A DNA stretch of 64,000 nucleotides from JAAYDI01 sp052034005 (lineage in GTDB: Bacteria; Planctomycetota; Planctomycetia; Pirellulales; Pirellulaceae), in assembly GCA_052034005.1 (NCBI GenBank), contig JBPOJB010000022.1:1-64000 (forward strand), in the 5' to 3' direction. The notes under the pieces are model-generated. The model was not told the DNA's origin. It did no database searches and was given only the letters and a program-made list of their open reading frames with translations. Made by a program: the position numbers and the translations under genes. Numbering within the stretch: the first letter of the stretch is position 1; the number at the start of each line of letters is the position of its first letter. Positions 35,429-45,872 of this stretch are shown piece by piece.

Positions 35429-38400
35429 GTGACTCCGTGGGACCTGTGTATTCGGCGGCCGGTCTTCACCGTGATGCTCGTCGCGGCGCCCATCGTGCTG
35501 GGCATCGTCAGCCGCGCCCAGCTGGGCGTGGATCTGCTGCCCAACGTCGATCTGCCGATCGTGGTCGTGACGACCGTGTTGAAGGGCGCCAGCGTCGAGG
35601 AGATGGAAACGAGCGTCACGAAGCCGATCGAGCAGATCATCAACACGGTTTCCGGGATCGACGAGCTGCGTTCGACGACCCACGAGAGCATCTCGCAGGT
35701 CGTGGTCGAGTTCCTCCTGGAGAAAGACCCGGACGTGGCGGCGCAGGAAGTGCGTGACAAGATCTCGACGATCATCTCGCAGTTGCCCGTCGGGACGGAG
35801 ACGCCGATCATCGACAAGCTCGACCTGAACGCCATGCCGGTCCTGCAGATCGCGGTGGCCAGCTCCCGTCCGATGCAGGAGATCACGGAGATCACGCGCA
35901 AGGACATCAAGGAGAAGCTGGAGAGCGTCTCCGGGGTCGGGGCGGTCATCATCGTGGGCGGCCGGCAGCGGGCGATCAACGTCTACGTGGACACGGACAA
36001 GCTGACCAACCGCGGTCTGTCGGTCGAGGACGTGCGGCAGGCGCTGGTGCGGCAGAACCTGGAGCTGCCGGGCGGCCGCGTCGATCAGGGGTCGCGGGAG
36101 CTGGTATTGCGGACCATGGGCCGCGTGGAGGACTCGGCGGATTTCCTGGACTTGATCGTGGCCAACCAGGGCGGGTACCCGGTGCGGATCCGCGACATCG
36201 GCCGCGTGGAGGACTCGTTCGAGGAGCCGCGGGGCCTGGCGCGGCTGGTGGAGCGCGATGCGGAAGGGGGCATCGCGCCCGGGCGGAACGCGGTCAGCCT
36301 GATCATCCAGAAGCAGTCGGGGACCAACACCGTCGCCGTGGTGAAGAGCGTCCGGCGCGAGCTCGAGCGGCTCCGCGCGCTGCTCCCCGCGGACGTCGAG
36401 ACCTTCATCGTGAAAGACCAGTCGCGGTTCATCGTGCGGTCGATCGAGGAGATGAACTTCCACCTGGTGGTCGCGGCGATTCTCGTCGCGATCACGATCC
36501 TGCTGTTCATCCAGGATTGGCGCACGACGGTCATTGCCAGCCTGGCCATTCCGGCGTCGATCGTGACCACCTTCGCCTTCATGCACTTCGTCGGCTACAC
36601 GCTCAACAACGTGACGATGCTGGGCCTGATCCTGGCGATCGGCATCGTGATCGACGACGCGGTGGTGATCAACGAGAACATCTTCCGGCACATGGAGGAA
36701 CAGGGCATTTCGGCGCTGGCCGCGGCCTCGTCGGCCACCAAGGAGATCGCGCTGGCCGTGTCGGCCACCACGCTCTCGCTCCTGGTGATCTTCATTCCCG
36801 TGGTGTTCATGGGAGGGCGGATCGGCCGGTTCTTCAGCAGCTTCGGCGCGACCGTGGCGTTCGCGATCCTGATGAGCTGGTTCGTTTCGTTCACGATGAC
36901 GCCCATGCTCTGTTCGCGGTTCCTCCGGCGCGTGCCGGGCCGCAGCCACAGCAAGGAGGGCGCGATCTGGCGGGCGATCGACCGGTCGTACGGCTGGGTG
37001 CTGGGCTGGTCGCTGCGCCACCGCTGGGTGATTGTGGCCACGACGGCGGCCCTGCTGACGGCCACCGTGCCCTTGTTCAAGATCGTCGGATTCGACTTCC
37101 TGCCGCGCGACGACCAGAGCGAGTTCGAAGTAGCTGTGACGCTGCAGGCCGGCTGTACGCTCGACGAGGCCAGCCGGCTGTTCGCCGAGATCGAGAACCA
37201 GCTCATCCAGCTCCACGGGGTGACCAACGTCTTCACGACGATCGGCGACACGACCGGCCGCATCGCGCGCGGCCAGGGGGACGTGACCTCCGGCACGATC
37301 TACGCGCGCTTGCTCGACCTGGAACAGCGCACGCGCCCCTGGTATGACTGGCGGTTCTGGTACCAGGGAATCTTCAACCTGCCGGAGAAGGATCCGCGGT
37401 ATTTCACGCAATTCGAAGTCCAGCGCGAAGCGCGCAAGATCATGGACAACTATGTCGAGCTGCGGACCGCCGTCCAGGATTCCTCGTTCTTGTCGGCGTC
37501 CGGCTTCCGCCAGGCGATGGTGGACTTGAACCTGCGAGGCCCGGACCTCCACGAGCTCCAGGAATACTCCGAGAAGATCATGGCCTACATGCGGCAGCAC
37601 CCGGACACCTATGTCGACATCGACACCAGCCTGTCGTTCCAGAAGCCGGAGCTCCGCGTGCAGATCGACCGGGAACGGGCTTCCGATCTGGGGATTTCCG
37701 TCGCCGCCATCGCCTCCACGCTCAACGTCCTGGTCGGCGGCGAACCGGTGACCAAGTACAAGGAGCTGGACGAGCAGTACGATGTCTGGCTGCGGGCCGA
37801 GCTGCCGTTCCGCGACCGCCCGGACGCCGTAGGCCGGCTGATGGTGCCTTCCCCGCATGCGGGACTCGTCCAGCTGTCCAGCCTGGCGACGCTGGACAAG
37901 AGCGAGGGACCGCCGACGATCGACCGCTTCGGCATGATGCGCCAGGTCGTCATCACCGCGAACCTGGAAGGAAACAAGGCGCTGGGTGATGCGGTCAGGG
38001 ATCTCAGTGAATTCGTCGACTCCCAGTTGAACCTGCCGCCCGACTACCGCTACGAATTCCTCGGCCGTGCCAAGGTGCTGGGGGAATCGAACCAGAACTT
38101 CCTGATCGCGTTCCTGGCCAGCTTCCTGTTCATGTACATGATCCTGGCGGCGCAGTTCGAGAGCTTCATCCACCCGCTCACGATCCTGCTCGCGTTGCCG
38201 CTGACCCTGCCCTTCGCGCTGATCTCCTTGATCCTGCTGCAGACCAACCTGGACATCTACGCGATGTTCGGCCTGTTCATGCTGTTCGGGATCGTGAAGA
38301 AGAACGGCATTCTGCAGGTGGACTTCACCAACGTGCTGCGACGCCGCGGCATGCCGCTCCGGGACGCGATCTTGGAGGCCAATCACACGCGCTTGCGGCC

Positions 38401-38683
38401 GATCCTCATGACGACCGTGATGTTGCTGGCGGCGATGGTCCCCATCGCGCTGGGGCGCGGGCCGGGCGCCGCCAGCCGCGCGAGCCTGGCGAAAGTCGTG
38501 CTGGGCGGCCAGACCCTCTCCCTGCTGCTGACCTTGCTGGTCACGCCCGTCGCTTACTCGCTCTGGGACGACCTGAGCCGGCTCGTGAAGCAGTTCGTCG
38601 GCCGCCGCCCCGCCGGGCAGGCCCCGGACGAAAACGGGCAGGTGGAGCCGTGGGACGCGCAGGAGCTGGAGAAGGTCGTCTGA
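35429..38683 (+). CDS. RND-family efflux pump (HAE1/AcrB-like)
   Basis: A 1084-residue inner-membrane pump with the RND plan: membrane helix (about 10-30), periplasmic porter domain, five to six helices, a second porter domain and the final helices. GIVIDDAVVINENI (about 402-415) contains the paired Asp of the proton relay in helix IV. The start is GTG 35429, with GAGG eight bases upstream. ATG codons further up belong to the adaptor gene. It exports drugs, lipids or other hydrophobic compounds; the substrate is not readable. The stop lies nine bases from the convergent ACT gene. Confidence 0.93.
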   Translation: MTPWDLCIRRPVFTVMLVAAPIVLGIVSRAQLGVDLLPNVDLPIVVVTTVLKGASVEEMETSVTKPIEQIINTVSGIDELRSTTHESISQVVVEFLLEKDPDVAAQEVRDKISTIISQLPVGTETPIIDKLDLNAMPVLQIAVASSRPMQEITEITRKDIKEKLESVSGVGAVIIVGGRQRAINVYVDTDKLTNRGLSVEDVRQALVRQNLELPGGRVDQGSRELVLRTMGRVEDSADFLDLIVANQGGYPVRIRDIGRVEDSFEEPRGLARLVERDAEGGIAPGRNAVSLIIQKQSGTNTVAVVKSVRRELERLRALLPADVETFIVKDQSRFIVRSIEEMNFHLVVAAILVAITILLFIQDWRTTVIASLAIPASIVTTFAFMHFVGYTLNNVTMLGLILAIGIVIDDAVVINENIFRHMEEQGISALAAASSATKEIALAVSATTLSLLVIFIPVVFMGGRIGRFFSSFGATVAFAILMSWFVSFTMTPMLCSRFLRRVPGRSHSKEGAIWRAIDRSYGWVLGWSLRHRWVIVATTAALLTATVPLFKIVGFDFLPRDDQSEFEVAVTLQAGCTLDEASRLFAEIENQLIQLHGVTNVFTTIGDTTGRIARGQGDVTSGTIYARLLDLEQRTRPWYDWRFWYQGIFNLPEKDPRYFTQFEVQREARKIMDNYVELRTAVQDSSFLSASGFRQAMVDLNLRGPDLHELQEYSEKIMAYMRQHPDTYVDIDTSLSFQKPELRVQIDRERASDLGISVAAIASTLNVLVGGEPVTKYKELDEQYDVWLRAELPFRDRPDAVGRLMVPSPHAGLVQLSSLATLDKSEGPPTIDRFGMMRQVVITANLEGNKALGDAVRDLSEFVDSQLNLPPDYRYEFLGRAKVLGESNQNFLIAFLASFLFMYMILAAQFESFIHPLTILLALPLTLPFALISLILLQTNLDIYAMFGLFMLFGIVKKNGILQVDFTNVLRRRGMPLRDAILEANHTRLRPILMTTVMLLAAMVPIALGRGPGAASRASLAKVVLGGQTLSLLLTLLVTPVAYSLWDDLSRLVKQFVGRRPAGQAPDENGQVEPWDAQELEKVV

Positions 38684-38692
38684 CCCGCGCGG

Positions 38693-39070
38693 CTACTCCA
38701 ACAGCTTCCGGGCCTTCTTCGGGTCGTCGGAGACGATGGCCAGCTCGATCAAGTCGTCCGATACGCCCACGACGTACACCGCCAGCAGGTTCACACCCGC
38801 CTCGGCCAGCTTCGCGGCGACGCCCGTCAACTCGCCCGCCTTGTTCTCCAGAAGGACCACCACGACCTCATGCTCTTCGAACCGGATCCCGTCGTTGGTC
38901 AGCGCGTTCTTGGCGGCGATCGGATCGTCGGGGATGAAACGCATGATCCCCTGCTCGCCGACGGCCATCGCCGCGACCGACTTGATGTTCACGCCCAGCG
39001 GCGAGAGCGCGTTGGTGACCCGCGCCAGCTCGCCGGGACGGTGGGACAGTTGGACGACGAACTCTCTCAT
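38693..39070 (-). CDS. Tandem ACT-domain protein
   Basis: A 125-residue cytoplasmic protein made of two ACT domains (about 1-65 and 66-125), each with the G-E-L-A/T loop after the first strand (HRPGELARVTNALSPLGVNI; NKAGELTGVAAKLAEAGVNL). Such stand-alone proteins sense amino acids and regulate partner enzymes. No amino-acid biosynthesis gene is adjacent. GAGAGAGGG five bases before the ATG supports the start. Confidence 0.88.
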   Translation of the reverse strand: MREFVVQLSHRPGELARVTNALSPLGVNIKSVAAMAVGEQGIMRFIPDDPIAAKNALTNDGIRFEEHEVVVVLLENKAGELTGVAAKLAEAGVNLLAVYVVGVSDDLIELAIVSDDPKKARKLLE

Positions 39071-39240
39071 GACAGCCCTCTCTCACGAAATGATGGAAAC
39101 GGATCGCACCGGCCCGTTCATTGTCAGCCGGTCGAGGGCTCGCAACAAGTATCCGCCGCGCCGATTGGCGGCTCCGGGCATCCCGCGCCGGGGGCCTGAC
39201 GCCCCCGCCGCCCACGACCTTGCGGCCGTTGCGCGCACGA

Positions 39241-40308
39241 TCATTTCGCCTCGACCGTCACCAGCTCGGGAACGCGCATCAGGATCCACGGCTGGGTCCA
39301 GCCGTCCGCGCGAAACACGAGCGCGCGGGCCGCCTCGTCGGCCAGGTTCGCCAGCCCGGCCTCCGTCACATCGCTGCCGGTCTGCCAGGCCACGCGCTGT
39401 GTGGCGTGATCCAGCGCGCCAAGCAACGGCTGCGCCGAGCCCGTGGCCAGGTCGTATTGGTAGCCCGAGACGGCTCCCGAGGCGGCGAGGACCAGGTGCA
39501 CCAGCGAGCGGACCGGCTTGTCCACCGGCGGCACGGCGGCGAACACGCCCAGCGACAGGCCGGGCGACGCGCCCGCTGCCGGCGCGGCCAGACTGGCCAG
39601 CGCCTCGGCCGCGCCGCGCGCGTCCACGGCACGCCCCTCCTGCACGCCGTTGTGATAGACGAAGATCAGCCCAAACCGGTCGGGCCGGAAATCGTAACGC
39701 GCCGGCTCCTCATGCACGCCGACCCACGCCGCGACATCGGACCAGTTGCTGCTCGCCCACGGATTGCCGCCCACCGTCGCAACGGGCGCGACATCCGGGT
39801 GCGCGGCATGCCATTCCGGTGAAAACGGCCGCTCCGGGCACTGGGCAATCTGCTGCAGGACCTTGTCCCGGATCCTGCCCAGGACCCCTTTCGAACTCAG
39901 CACATCACGGTCCGCAAGGTCCAATCGAGGCCGGATGCTCGGCCGCGTGGCCGGCAATGACGGGCCGCTTTCCAGGCCGAGGTCGGTCTGCAGCGTCCCG
40001 TCCCCATTGGCGTTGAGCATCGGCGAGTCGAAGATCACCACCGGCCCGTTCATGTACGGCGCCAGGTCGACCTGCAACGGCCCCCCGGGATTCACGACCC
40101 CGCGGTTGCTCAACACCGACGTGCCGCCCGTCGGCCGACTCATCCGCGGCGTAACCGCCGTCCGCGGCCCACCGACCCGGTTCACCCCGCGCGAGCTGAA
40201 ACCGCGCTGCGCGTTCTGCCCCGCGACCTCGGCGCAGGTACCATACAGGACCAGGGCGCTGGACAGGAAAACGATCGCCAGTACGCTGCTGTGCTTTCGG
40301 GCTCTCAT
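39241..40308 (-). CDS. Hypothetical secreted protein
   Basis: A 355-residue protein with an N-terminal signal (RKHSSVLAIVFLSSALVLYG). The first 110 residues are Gly/Pro/Arg/Asn-rich and probably disordered. The rest is an alpha/beta domain (about 150-355) without a recognised motif. ATG 40308 has GGGAG nine bases upstream, and ATG 40317 is an equally possible start three codons earlier. It is downstream of the SHD1 gene on the same strand, 143 bases away. No function is proposed. Confidence 0.65.
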   Translation of the reverse strand: MRARKHSSVLAIVFLSSALVLYGTCAEVAGQNAQRGFSSRGVNRVGGPRTAVTPRMSRPTGGTSVLSNRGVVNPGGPLQVDLAPYMNGPVVIFDSPMLNANGDGTLQTDLGLESGPSLPATRPSIRPRLDLADRDVLSSKGVLGRIRDKVLQQIAQCPERPFSPEWHAAHPDVAPVATVGGNPWASSNWSDVAAWVGVHEEPARYDFRPDRFGLIFVYHNGVQEGRAVDARGAAEALASLAAPAAGASPGLSLGVFAAVPPVDKPVRSLVHLVLAASGAVSGYQYDLATGSAQPLLGALDHATQRVAWQTGSDVTEAGLANLADEAARALVFRADGWTQPWILMRVPELVTVEAK

Positions 40309-40451
40309 GGCCGCCATCTCCCGACCCTGTATCGTCCACCGGCACACGCCGACTCTCTTCCCTCTTCCCATATTTATAGCCATCGCCGCCGACGGGAACA
40401 GCCGCACGATCCGGGGGGCTACAGCGCCAGTTCCGTATCCGCCGTGAGCGT

Positions 40452-41657
40452 TTATGGATTGGCCTTCGACGCCGGTCCGATACGGCTCGTCGCAATGACA
40501 ATGCCGTCGATCCAGCTCTTCAGCTCGCGCGGCGGACCCGATCCGTACTCGTCGCTGTCGCCATAGCGCGGCCCGAGCATCCAATGGTCCCATTGGGTGC
40601 TCGCGTGCGTGTCGTCGCGCAGTACCAGGCCCGTCATCTCGGTGACCAGTTGATCGTCGACCCACAGTCGCAGCTCGCCATCCTTCCCGCCCGGAACGCG
40701 GTTCATCTTCGCCATCACCTCAAAGCAATACCATCGCCCGCCCTGCAGCACCGGGGCGCGGTTGATGTTGTACGGCAGCGCGTAATAGTTGTCCCATCCC
40801 GTGTGGGAGATAATCTCACGCCCAATGCCGAAATCCAGGCCGGAGCCCTGGAAGCTCGACTTGAGCACCAGCAACGGCTGCTTGGACACCACCATCTCGG
40901 TCAGCGTGTTGTCTGCGCTCCAGCGCTGGTCGATCCCGGAGATGTCCAGGTAGGCGGTCAGATCGCTGGCGGCCGGGCTGTCGTAGCGGCCGGCGAAAAC
41001 ATACGTGTCGTGGATGCCCCACGGGGCCCACACCCAACCCGGCTCGAACTTGCGGTAAAACCGCAGGAACAGCGTGTCCTGGCCGGGGAACTTGCGGTGC
41101 AGCCACTGCGGACTCACCTCGTGTGCCGGATGCACCAGTTCCAGGCTGTGCCGGCCCACGGCAGCCTCCTGGTCCGTGATGTGCATCCAGTCCGGGTAGC
41201 CGTTCAGGTCGTAGAATCCACCGAGTTGTTCCCAGCCCACTTCGGGCAGGGCACCCCCTTCAAAACCCTCCGCGAAGATCACCTGCGCGTCGCGCTCGAG
41301 CCCTTCGTCCTGCGGATACTGGACGGCCAGACCCGCCGGCTCCGAGGCCGCGGTCTTCCCGGACGCCGGGCCCTTCTTCGGCTCAGCCGGTTGGCGCAGG
41401 AAGTCCTGATCCGCTTGGGAGAACGTCGTGATCGGGACCGTGAACTCGCGACCGTCGCGGCGCTGGATCGTCACCTGGTCGCCGCGGATGTGCAGCACGC
41501 GCGCTTCAATCCGCCGGCCGCGCTGGTCGGTGAACGTGCGATAGGCATTTGTGGCGCCCGCTTGTTGTGGCGACTCGGACCCCCTGATCCCCACATCGGT
41601 CGAGAGGACTGCGCCGAACAACCCGATCACCAACAACGTGGCTGACCTGCTCAACAT
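40452..41657 (-). CDS. SHD1-domain secreted protein with lyase-like beta-sandwich
   Basis: A 401-residue exported protein. A signal peptide (about 1-20) is followed by an SLA1-homology-1 domain (about 35-85: FTDQRGRRIEARVLHIRGD then FTVPITTFSQADQDFL), a small domain much expanded in Planctomycetes. After a linker (about 90-120), a 270-residue beta-rich domain resembles polysaccharide-lyase/concanavalin folds (FYRKFEPGWVWAPWG, DHWMLGPRYG). Its catalytic residues could not be identified. AAAGGG eight bases before ATG 41657 supports the start. It is transcribed away from the large barrel gene at 41953. Confidence 0.75.
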   Translation of the reverse strand: MLSRSATLLVIGLFGAVLSTDVGIRGSESPQQAGATNAYRTFTDQRGRRIEARVLHIRGDQVTIQRRDGREFTVPITTFSQADQDFLRQPAEPKKGPASGKTAASEPAGLAVQYPQDEGLERDAQVIFAEGFEGGALPEVGWEQLGGFYDLNGYPDWMHITDQEAAVGRHSLELVHPAHEVSPQWLHRKFPGQDTLFLRFYRKFEPGWVWAPWGIHDTYVFAGRYDSPAASDLTAYLDISGIDQRWSADNTLTEMVVSKQPLLVLKSSFQGSGLDFGIGREIISHTGWDNYYALPYNINRAPVLQGGRWYCFEVMAKMNRVPGGKDGELRLWVDDQLVTEMTGLVLRDDTHASTQWDHWMLGPRYGDSDEYGSGPPRELKSWIDGIVIATSRIGPASKANP

Positions 41658-41952
41658 CTCCAGGGCCCTTTCGATCTGAATTGTCTTCTCCACCGATCCC
41701 GGGGGTGTATTCCCCATCAGGCAGTATAGGAACTCCGCCGATCGAATCAACAACTAACGCCCAGCCGGCGCGCGTCGCCGGTGGCATCTCCCGGTATCCC
41801 GAGGTCGTGGTTGACTTCGCGGCGCCGCTGGTGCACATTCAGGGCTGAACCGCTCCGGCGGACCGCCGCGTCCGGCTGCCATGAGCCCTGTTGGTCCGAC
41901 TCAGCGCGGCAGGCGGTGTGCCCTCAACCACGAATCACGTGAGTCATTACCC

Positions 41953-44157
41953 ATGCAAACGATACAGCCATGCCACCTGGGTACAGGCGCCGTGCGCCGA
42001 TGGTCCGTGCGCGCGATTGTGCCGATGAGCGGCCTGTGCATGATTCTGTCCGTCCTGGCGACCACCGGCTGGTCGGACGAAGCGCCCGGACCAGGCACGC
42101 CTCGCTCGTGGCCGCAAGCGTATTCGGTTGTGCACGACGAGTCCGTCGGCGTGCTGACCCTCAGCACACCCTACTACGTGATCGAGCAGGACCTGAAGCA
42201 GGGCGGCGCCATCACGCGCATTGCGCTGACCCATGGGAAGGCGGCGAACTTAATCCTGCAGCCGCTGGCGGCGCGAGTCCGGGACGAGGACGGAACCGTG
42301 CTGACCGATCTGCGGGATTCGGCGCCGGCCGTTTCCCGCCAGCGAGACGGGTTGAACGAGATCGTGACCGTGGAGTGCGTGCTGAAGAACGAGGCCGGGG
42401 GTGCGTCGGATTATCGTCTGAGGACGACGCTGCAGTATCGCTGGGGATACATCAAGATCCGCAGGGAGCTGCTCTGTCCGGCCGGCAGTCGCGTGCAGGA
42501 GATCTGTCCGGTGTCGACCGTCCTTGCGCCCAGCCTCTCGGACTATGGCTATCGGGAAGGGATCACGGAGACGGAGAACGCTCCGTCGTTCGCGTTCGGC
42601 AGCAACCGGTGGGCGCGGCTGCGCCTCACGGACCCGGCGGACCCCGACCTCCGGACGCAGTATGTCCCGCGTTCCATGATTTTCGTCGATCCGGGCGTGG
42701 AGGGCCTGGAATGGTTCGTCGGATCCGACCTTGCGCCGTGGGAGATGCAACTGACCGGGCGGCGTGGCGATGGGCAGTGTCTCCTGAGCCGCAGCGCGAA
42801 CCCGTCTGGGCTGGCGCTATCGATCGCACCGCTGTGGAGTCCCGGCCATGCGGTGCCGGTGCCGAGCGGCTACGCCGTAGATTTCTATCTGGCCGTCCCG
42901 TTGCGTGAAGACCATGCGCTCGGGCCCTGGTTACACACAACCTTCAACCGCAATCGCGGCAACTGGGTCTCGACGGAGCAGATCGGTCGTTGGGCGGCGC
43001 AAGGAATTCAGACGATCCACTGCCACCACGACGGCGATTACTACGACGACGGCCTGTTCTGGCGCGACGGCGCGTATCCGCCCTACCCGGACATGGATCG
43101 TTACGACAAGGTGCTCGCGGACTGCCGTGCGGTGGGGATTCGAACCGCGACCTATTTTTCGAACAAGGAGCTGCACCCGAGCACTCAGGAGTATCAGGAC
43201 CACGGGCAGCAGTGGGGCCGGATGAACCGCGCCGGGGACCTGCAACACAACTTCTACCGTCCGAATGCCGAGTTCGGCGCGCAGATGTGCCTGCGGTCGG
43301 GCTGGTTGGAGTTCCTGAAGTCTTCGATCGACCGGGTGCTCACCCATCACCCGCTGGACGGCGTCTATTACGACTGGAACGTCGCGCTGTACTGCGAGAA
43401 TCCGCGGCACGAGGCGCATCGCGAGGAAGGCGCGCCGGCCGCCGGCCACTGGGATATCGACGAACTGCTGGAGCTGATGGAGTGGACCCGCAGTCGCGTC
43501 GGCCGGGACGGCCTGATCATCATCCACAACACGACCGTGCCGATGTTTGCCATGGAGAACTTCTCCGACTACGTCGTGGCGACGGAATGGGGTTACCAGA
43601 AATGGACCGATCGGGCGCCGGACCTGCAGGACCTCCCGCTGGAGACATCGCTGGCCGGCGCGGTCCCGCGGGGCGTGATCAGCTACGGGGTGCTTGACGC
43701 CAACGCCCCGCGCCGGCTCCATCGGCTCTTCGCCATCGAAGCGTTTGTCAACGGCGTCACGCCCTGGCCGGCCAGCAACGAGACGTTCGCCCTGCTGCCC
43801 CTGCTGAAGCCGCTGGGCGAGTTCCGCGATTATCGGTTCGCCGACTGGCGCAATCAGGCGGTGACGCTATCCGACGCGCGCTGCGCGTCCGCCATCTACA
43901 GCCGGCCCGGCGAGTCGTATGTGCTTCTGGCCAACCTGGAGGCTGACGCCCGCGACGTCACGTGCGTTGTGCATCCGGATCGGCTTCCACATCCTCTCGC
44001 CCGCCTCACGCGCGCGACCAGGCTGGACCTGGCTGCAACTTCACCCGACCGCGTCGCCGCGCGCGAGGGTGCGACATTAGACGTTCAACAACTGGTCGCC
44101 GATGGTGTCCCCATCACCATTCCGGGCGATGACATCATCCTGCTCCACCTCCAGTAG
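41953..44157 (+). CDS. Secreted TIM-barrel glycosidase-like protein, family not assigned
   Basis: A 734-residue protein with a signal peptide (hydrophobic run near residues 18-35, ending ATTGWSDE) and an N-terminal beta-sandwich (about 45-300) like the supersandwich of clan-D glycosidases. A barrel follows with HCHHDGDYYDDGLFWRDG, LDGVYYDWN (Asp near residue 470, a typical nucleophile position), DGLIIIHNT and a C-terminal beta domain. It probably acts on a glycan outside the cell. The family is not certain. Only a weak ribosome-binding site precedes ATG 41953. Confidence 0.65.
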   Translation: MQTIQPCHLGTGAVRRWSVRAIVPMSGLCMILSVLATTGWSDEAPGPGTPRSWPQAYSVVHDESVGVLTLSTPYYVIEQDLKQGGAITRIALTHGKAANLILQPLAARVRDEDGTVLTDLRDSAPAVSRQRDGLNEIVTVECVLKNEAGGASDYRLRTTLQYRWGYIKIRRELLCPAGSRVQEICPVSTVLAPSLSDYGYREGITETENAPSFAFGSNRWARLRLTDPADPDLRTQYVPRSMIFVDPGVEGLEWFVGSDLAPWEMQLTGRRGDGQCLLSRSANPSGLALSIAPLWSPGHAVPVPSGYAVDFYLAVPLREDHALGPWLHTTFNRNRGNWVSTEQIGRWAAQGIQTIHCHHDGDYYDDGLFWRDGAYPPYPDMDRYDKVLADCRAVGIRTATYFSNKELHPSTQEYQDHGQQWGRMNRAGDLQHNFYRPNAEFGAQMCLRSGWLEFLKSSIDRVLTHHPLDGVYYDWNVALYCENPRHEAHREEGAPAAGHWDIDELLELMEWTRSRVGRDGLIIIHNTTVPMFAMENFSDYVVATEWGYQKWTDRAPDLQDLPLETSLAGAVPRGVISYGVLDANAPRRLHRLFAIEAFVNGVTPWPASNETFALLPLLKPLGEFRDYRFADWRNQAVTLSDARCASAIYSRPGESYVLLANLEADARDVTCVVHPDRLPHPLARLTRATRLDLAATSPDRVAAREGATLDVQQLVADGVPITIPGDDIILLHLQ

Positions 44158-44212
44158 CGTCAGACCGGTCGGCCGCTTCCCTGCAGCAGGAGACTCTCGG
44201 AATCCGCTCGTC

Positions 44213-45256
44213 ATGCTCAACCCGCGATTGACCGCCGCGCTGCTCATCGCCACGCTTGCTCCATGCACGTGGGGTCAGGCGCCGCCGGGACAGCCGTCCG
44301 CCACATCACCGGACAGATCCGCGTTGGCGGCGGAAGTCCGCGCGATCGGCTGGATCGTCTTCAGCGCTAAAGAGGCGGACAACTGGGATCTGGTGGCGAT
44401 GCGCCCGGACGGATCAGATCGGCATCAGATCACCGATACACCGGAGACGAACGAAGCCGGCATTCGCGTCTCGCCCGATGGCCAGAGGATCCTCTATTAC
44501 CGCATGGACCGCCAGACCCCGGTGGCCAACAACACGTACGGTCACCACGAGCTGGTGATCGCTGGGATCGACGGCCGCGCGCCGGTGTCTTTCGGCCGGG
44601 GCCTGCGGTACGCGACCTGGAGCCCGGACGGCAAGCAGTTGGCCTACCTGGAGAAGGGCGGGATCAAGATCGTCGACCTCGCCACCCGGCAAGTCGTCCG
44701 CGAACTGCCCGGACTCGGCCTGGCGCAGCAACTCGCCTGGTCGCCCGACGGCCGGTGGTTCTGTGCGACCGCCAACCGGCTCGGGCCCTACTGGAACGTC
44801 GGCCGCGTCGACGCCGCAACCGGCGCGGTCAACCTGGTCAGCGAGAACAACCGCTACAACTGCACGCCGGACTGGGCGCCCGATTCGCAATCCATCCTGT
44901 ACGCCCGCGGGATCATTCCCGAAGAGGGCGGTTACGCCGAGATGTGGGCGGCCCGCGGCGACGGCCGGGCGCAGCGCTTCCTCTACGGCGAGGATGATCT
45001 GAACATTTACGGGGCCTGCGCGTCCCCGGATGGCAAGTACCTGGCCTTCACCCGCAGCCGGGAGGACATGGGGGAAAACGATGCCGTCGGTACCTGGATC
45101 TCCGTCATCCGCTGGTCCGATACCCCGATGATCGGCGAGACCAGTGGGCGGCTCGCGCAGAAGTACCCGCAGGCAACACGCGGCCCGCGGTTGGACCTCG
45201 GCCACGGCTGGGAACCGGACTGGACGATGGCCGATTTTTCGCCCGGCGCGCGTTAG
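44213..45256 (+). CDS. Secreted TolB-like beta-propeller protein (paralogue)
   Basis: A 347-residue exported protein with a signal peptide (LNPRLTAALLIATLAPCTWGQ region) and PD40/WD40-like blades (SPDGQRILYYR, SPDGKQLAYL, SPDGRWFCAT, SPDGKYLAFTR). It is a paralogue of 24321-25427 with the same blade order and C-terminal GHGWEPDWTM. It follows the barrel protein by 55 bases and precedes the O-acetylation genes. It probably binds a glycan or protein partner of this region. No catalytic residues were seen. Confidence 0.8.
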   Translation: MLNPRLTAALLIATLAPCTWGQAPPGQPSATSPDRSALAAEVRAIGWIVFSAKEADNWDLVAMRPDGSDRHQITDTPETNEAGIRVSPDGQRILYYRMDRQTPVANNTYGHHELVIAGIDGRAPVSFGRGLRYATWSPDGKQLAYLEKGGIKIVDLATRQVVRELPGLGLAQQLAWSPDGRWFCATANRLGPYWNVGRVDAATGAVNLVSENNRYNCTPDWAPDSQSILYARGIIPEEGGYAEMWAARGDGRAQRFLYGEDDLNIYGACASPDGKYLAFTRSREDMGENDAVGTWISVIRWSDTPMIGETSGRLAQKYPQATRGPRLDLGHGWEPDWTMADFSPGAR

Positions 45257-45318
45257 TTGGAGTCGCGCGGCCCGCTACCGATCAACCGGCTCAGTCCACA
45301 ACGAAAGGCAGCAAGAGC

Positions 45319-45867
45319 ATGATGTGCTGGAAGACAACTCCCGCTCGTTCGACCGTTTTCCTGCTGGCAGCCGCCGGCCTGCTGCTGTCCGCCTGTACCC
45401 GCCGGCCTGAGCCGGGCGTCAGCGCCGGGTCGGCTGCTCCGGCTGGCATCGAGGAGAGCGCGGCGACCGGGGTGAGCCCGGAGGTGCGCACCCTGGGCGA
45501 GGTGGAAGTGACGGCCGAGCTGCTGGAGATCCCCGAGGGGACGATCTTCAAGCGCGACTTGTACAACTACACCGGGGTTTTCAAGTACAAGGTCCTGCAG
45601 GTTCACCGCGGCACGATCCCGGGCAACACCTTCTTTGTGGGACACTACAACCCGATCAAACCCCGCGCGGAGGCGGCCGACCAGTTCGTCACGGGGATCG
45701 GCGGCGACCTCAAGGTCTTCCAGGCCGGCCAGGTTCACCGGATGGCACTGGTATGCTGGCTGGAGGATGAGTACATGGGCGGGATCGTCAACAAGTACTT
45801 CGGCCGGGAGGAAACGCCGGACATCTACTGGGCGGTGTGGACGAATCTTGTCTCAGAGTCCAAGTAG
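45319..45867 (+). CDS. Hypothetical lipoprotein of the O-acetylation cluster
   Basis: A 182-residue exported lipoprotein with leader STVFLLAAAGLLL and lipobox LLSAC (Cys near residue 26). A short disordered linker and a compact beta-rich domain follow (about 60-182: AELLEIPEGTIFKRDLYNYTGVFKYKVLQV). No family was recognised. It ends five bases before the MBOAT gene, which strongly suggests that it is an accessory part of the polysaccharide O-acetylation machinery, as small lipoproteins are in alginate-type systems. Confidence 0.7.
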   Translation: MMCWKTTPARSTVFLLAAAGLLLSACTRRPEPGVSAGSAAPAGIEESAATGVSPEVRTLGEVEVTAELLEIPEGTIFKRDLYNYTGVFKYKVLQVHRGTIPGNTFFVGHYNPIKPRAEAADQFVTGIGGDLKVFQAGQVHRMALVCWLEDEYMGGIVNKYFGREETPDIYWAVWTNLVSESK

Positions 45868-45872
45868 GTCCG

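Noticed and set aside
35045..38386. A 1113-codon open frame antisense to the RND pump
   Set aside because: High-GC genes often leave antisense frames open. The translation is Arg/His/Gln-rich with no family, while the plus strand is a textbook RND pump.
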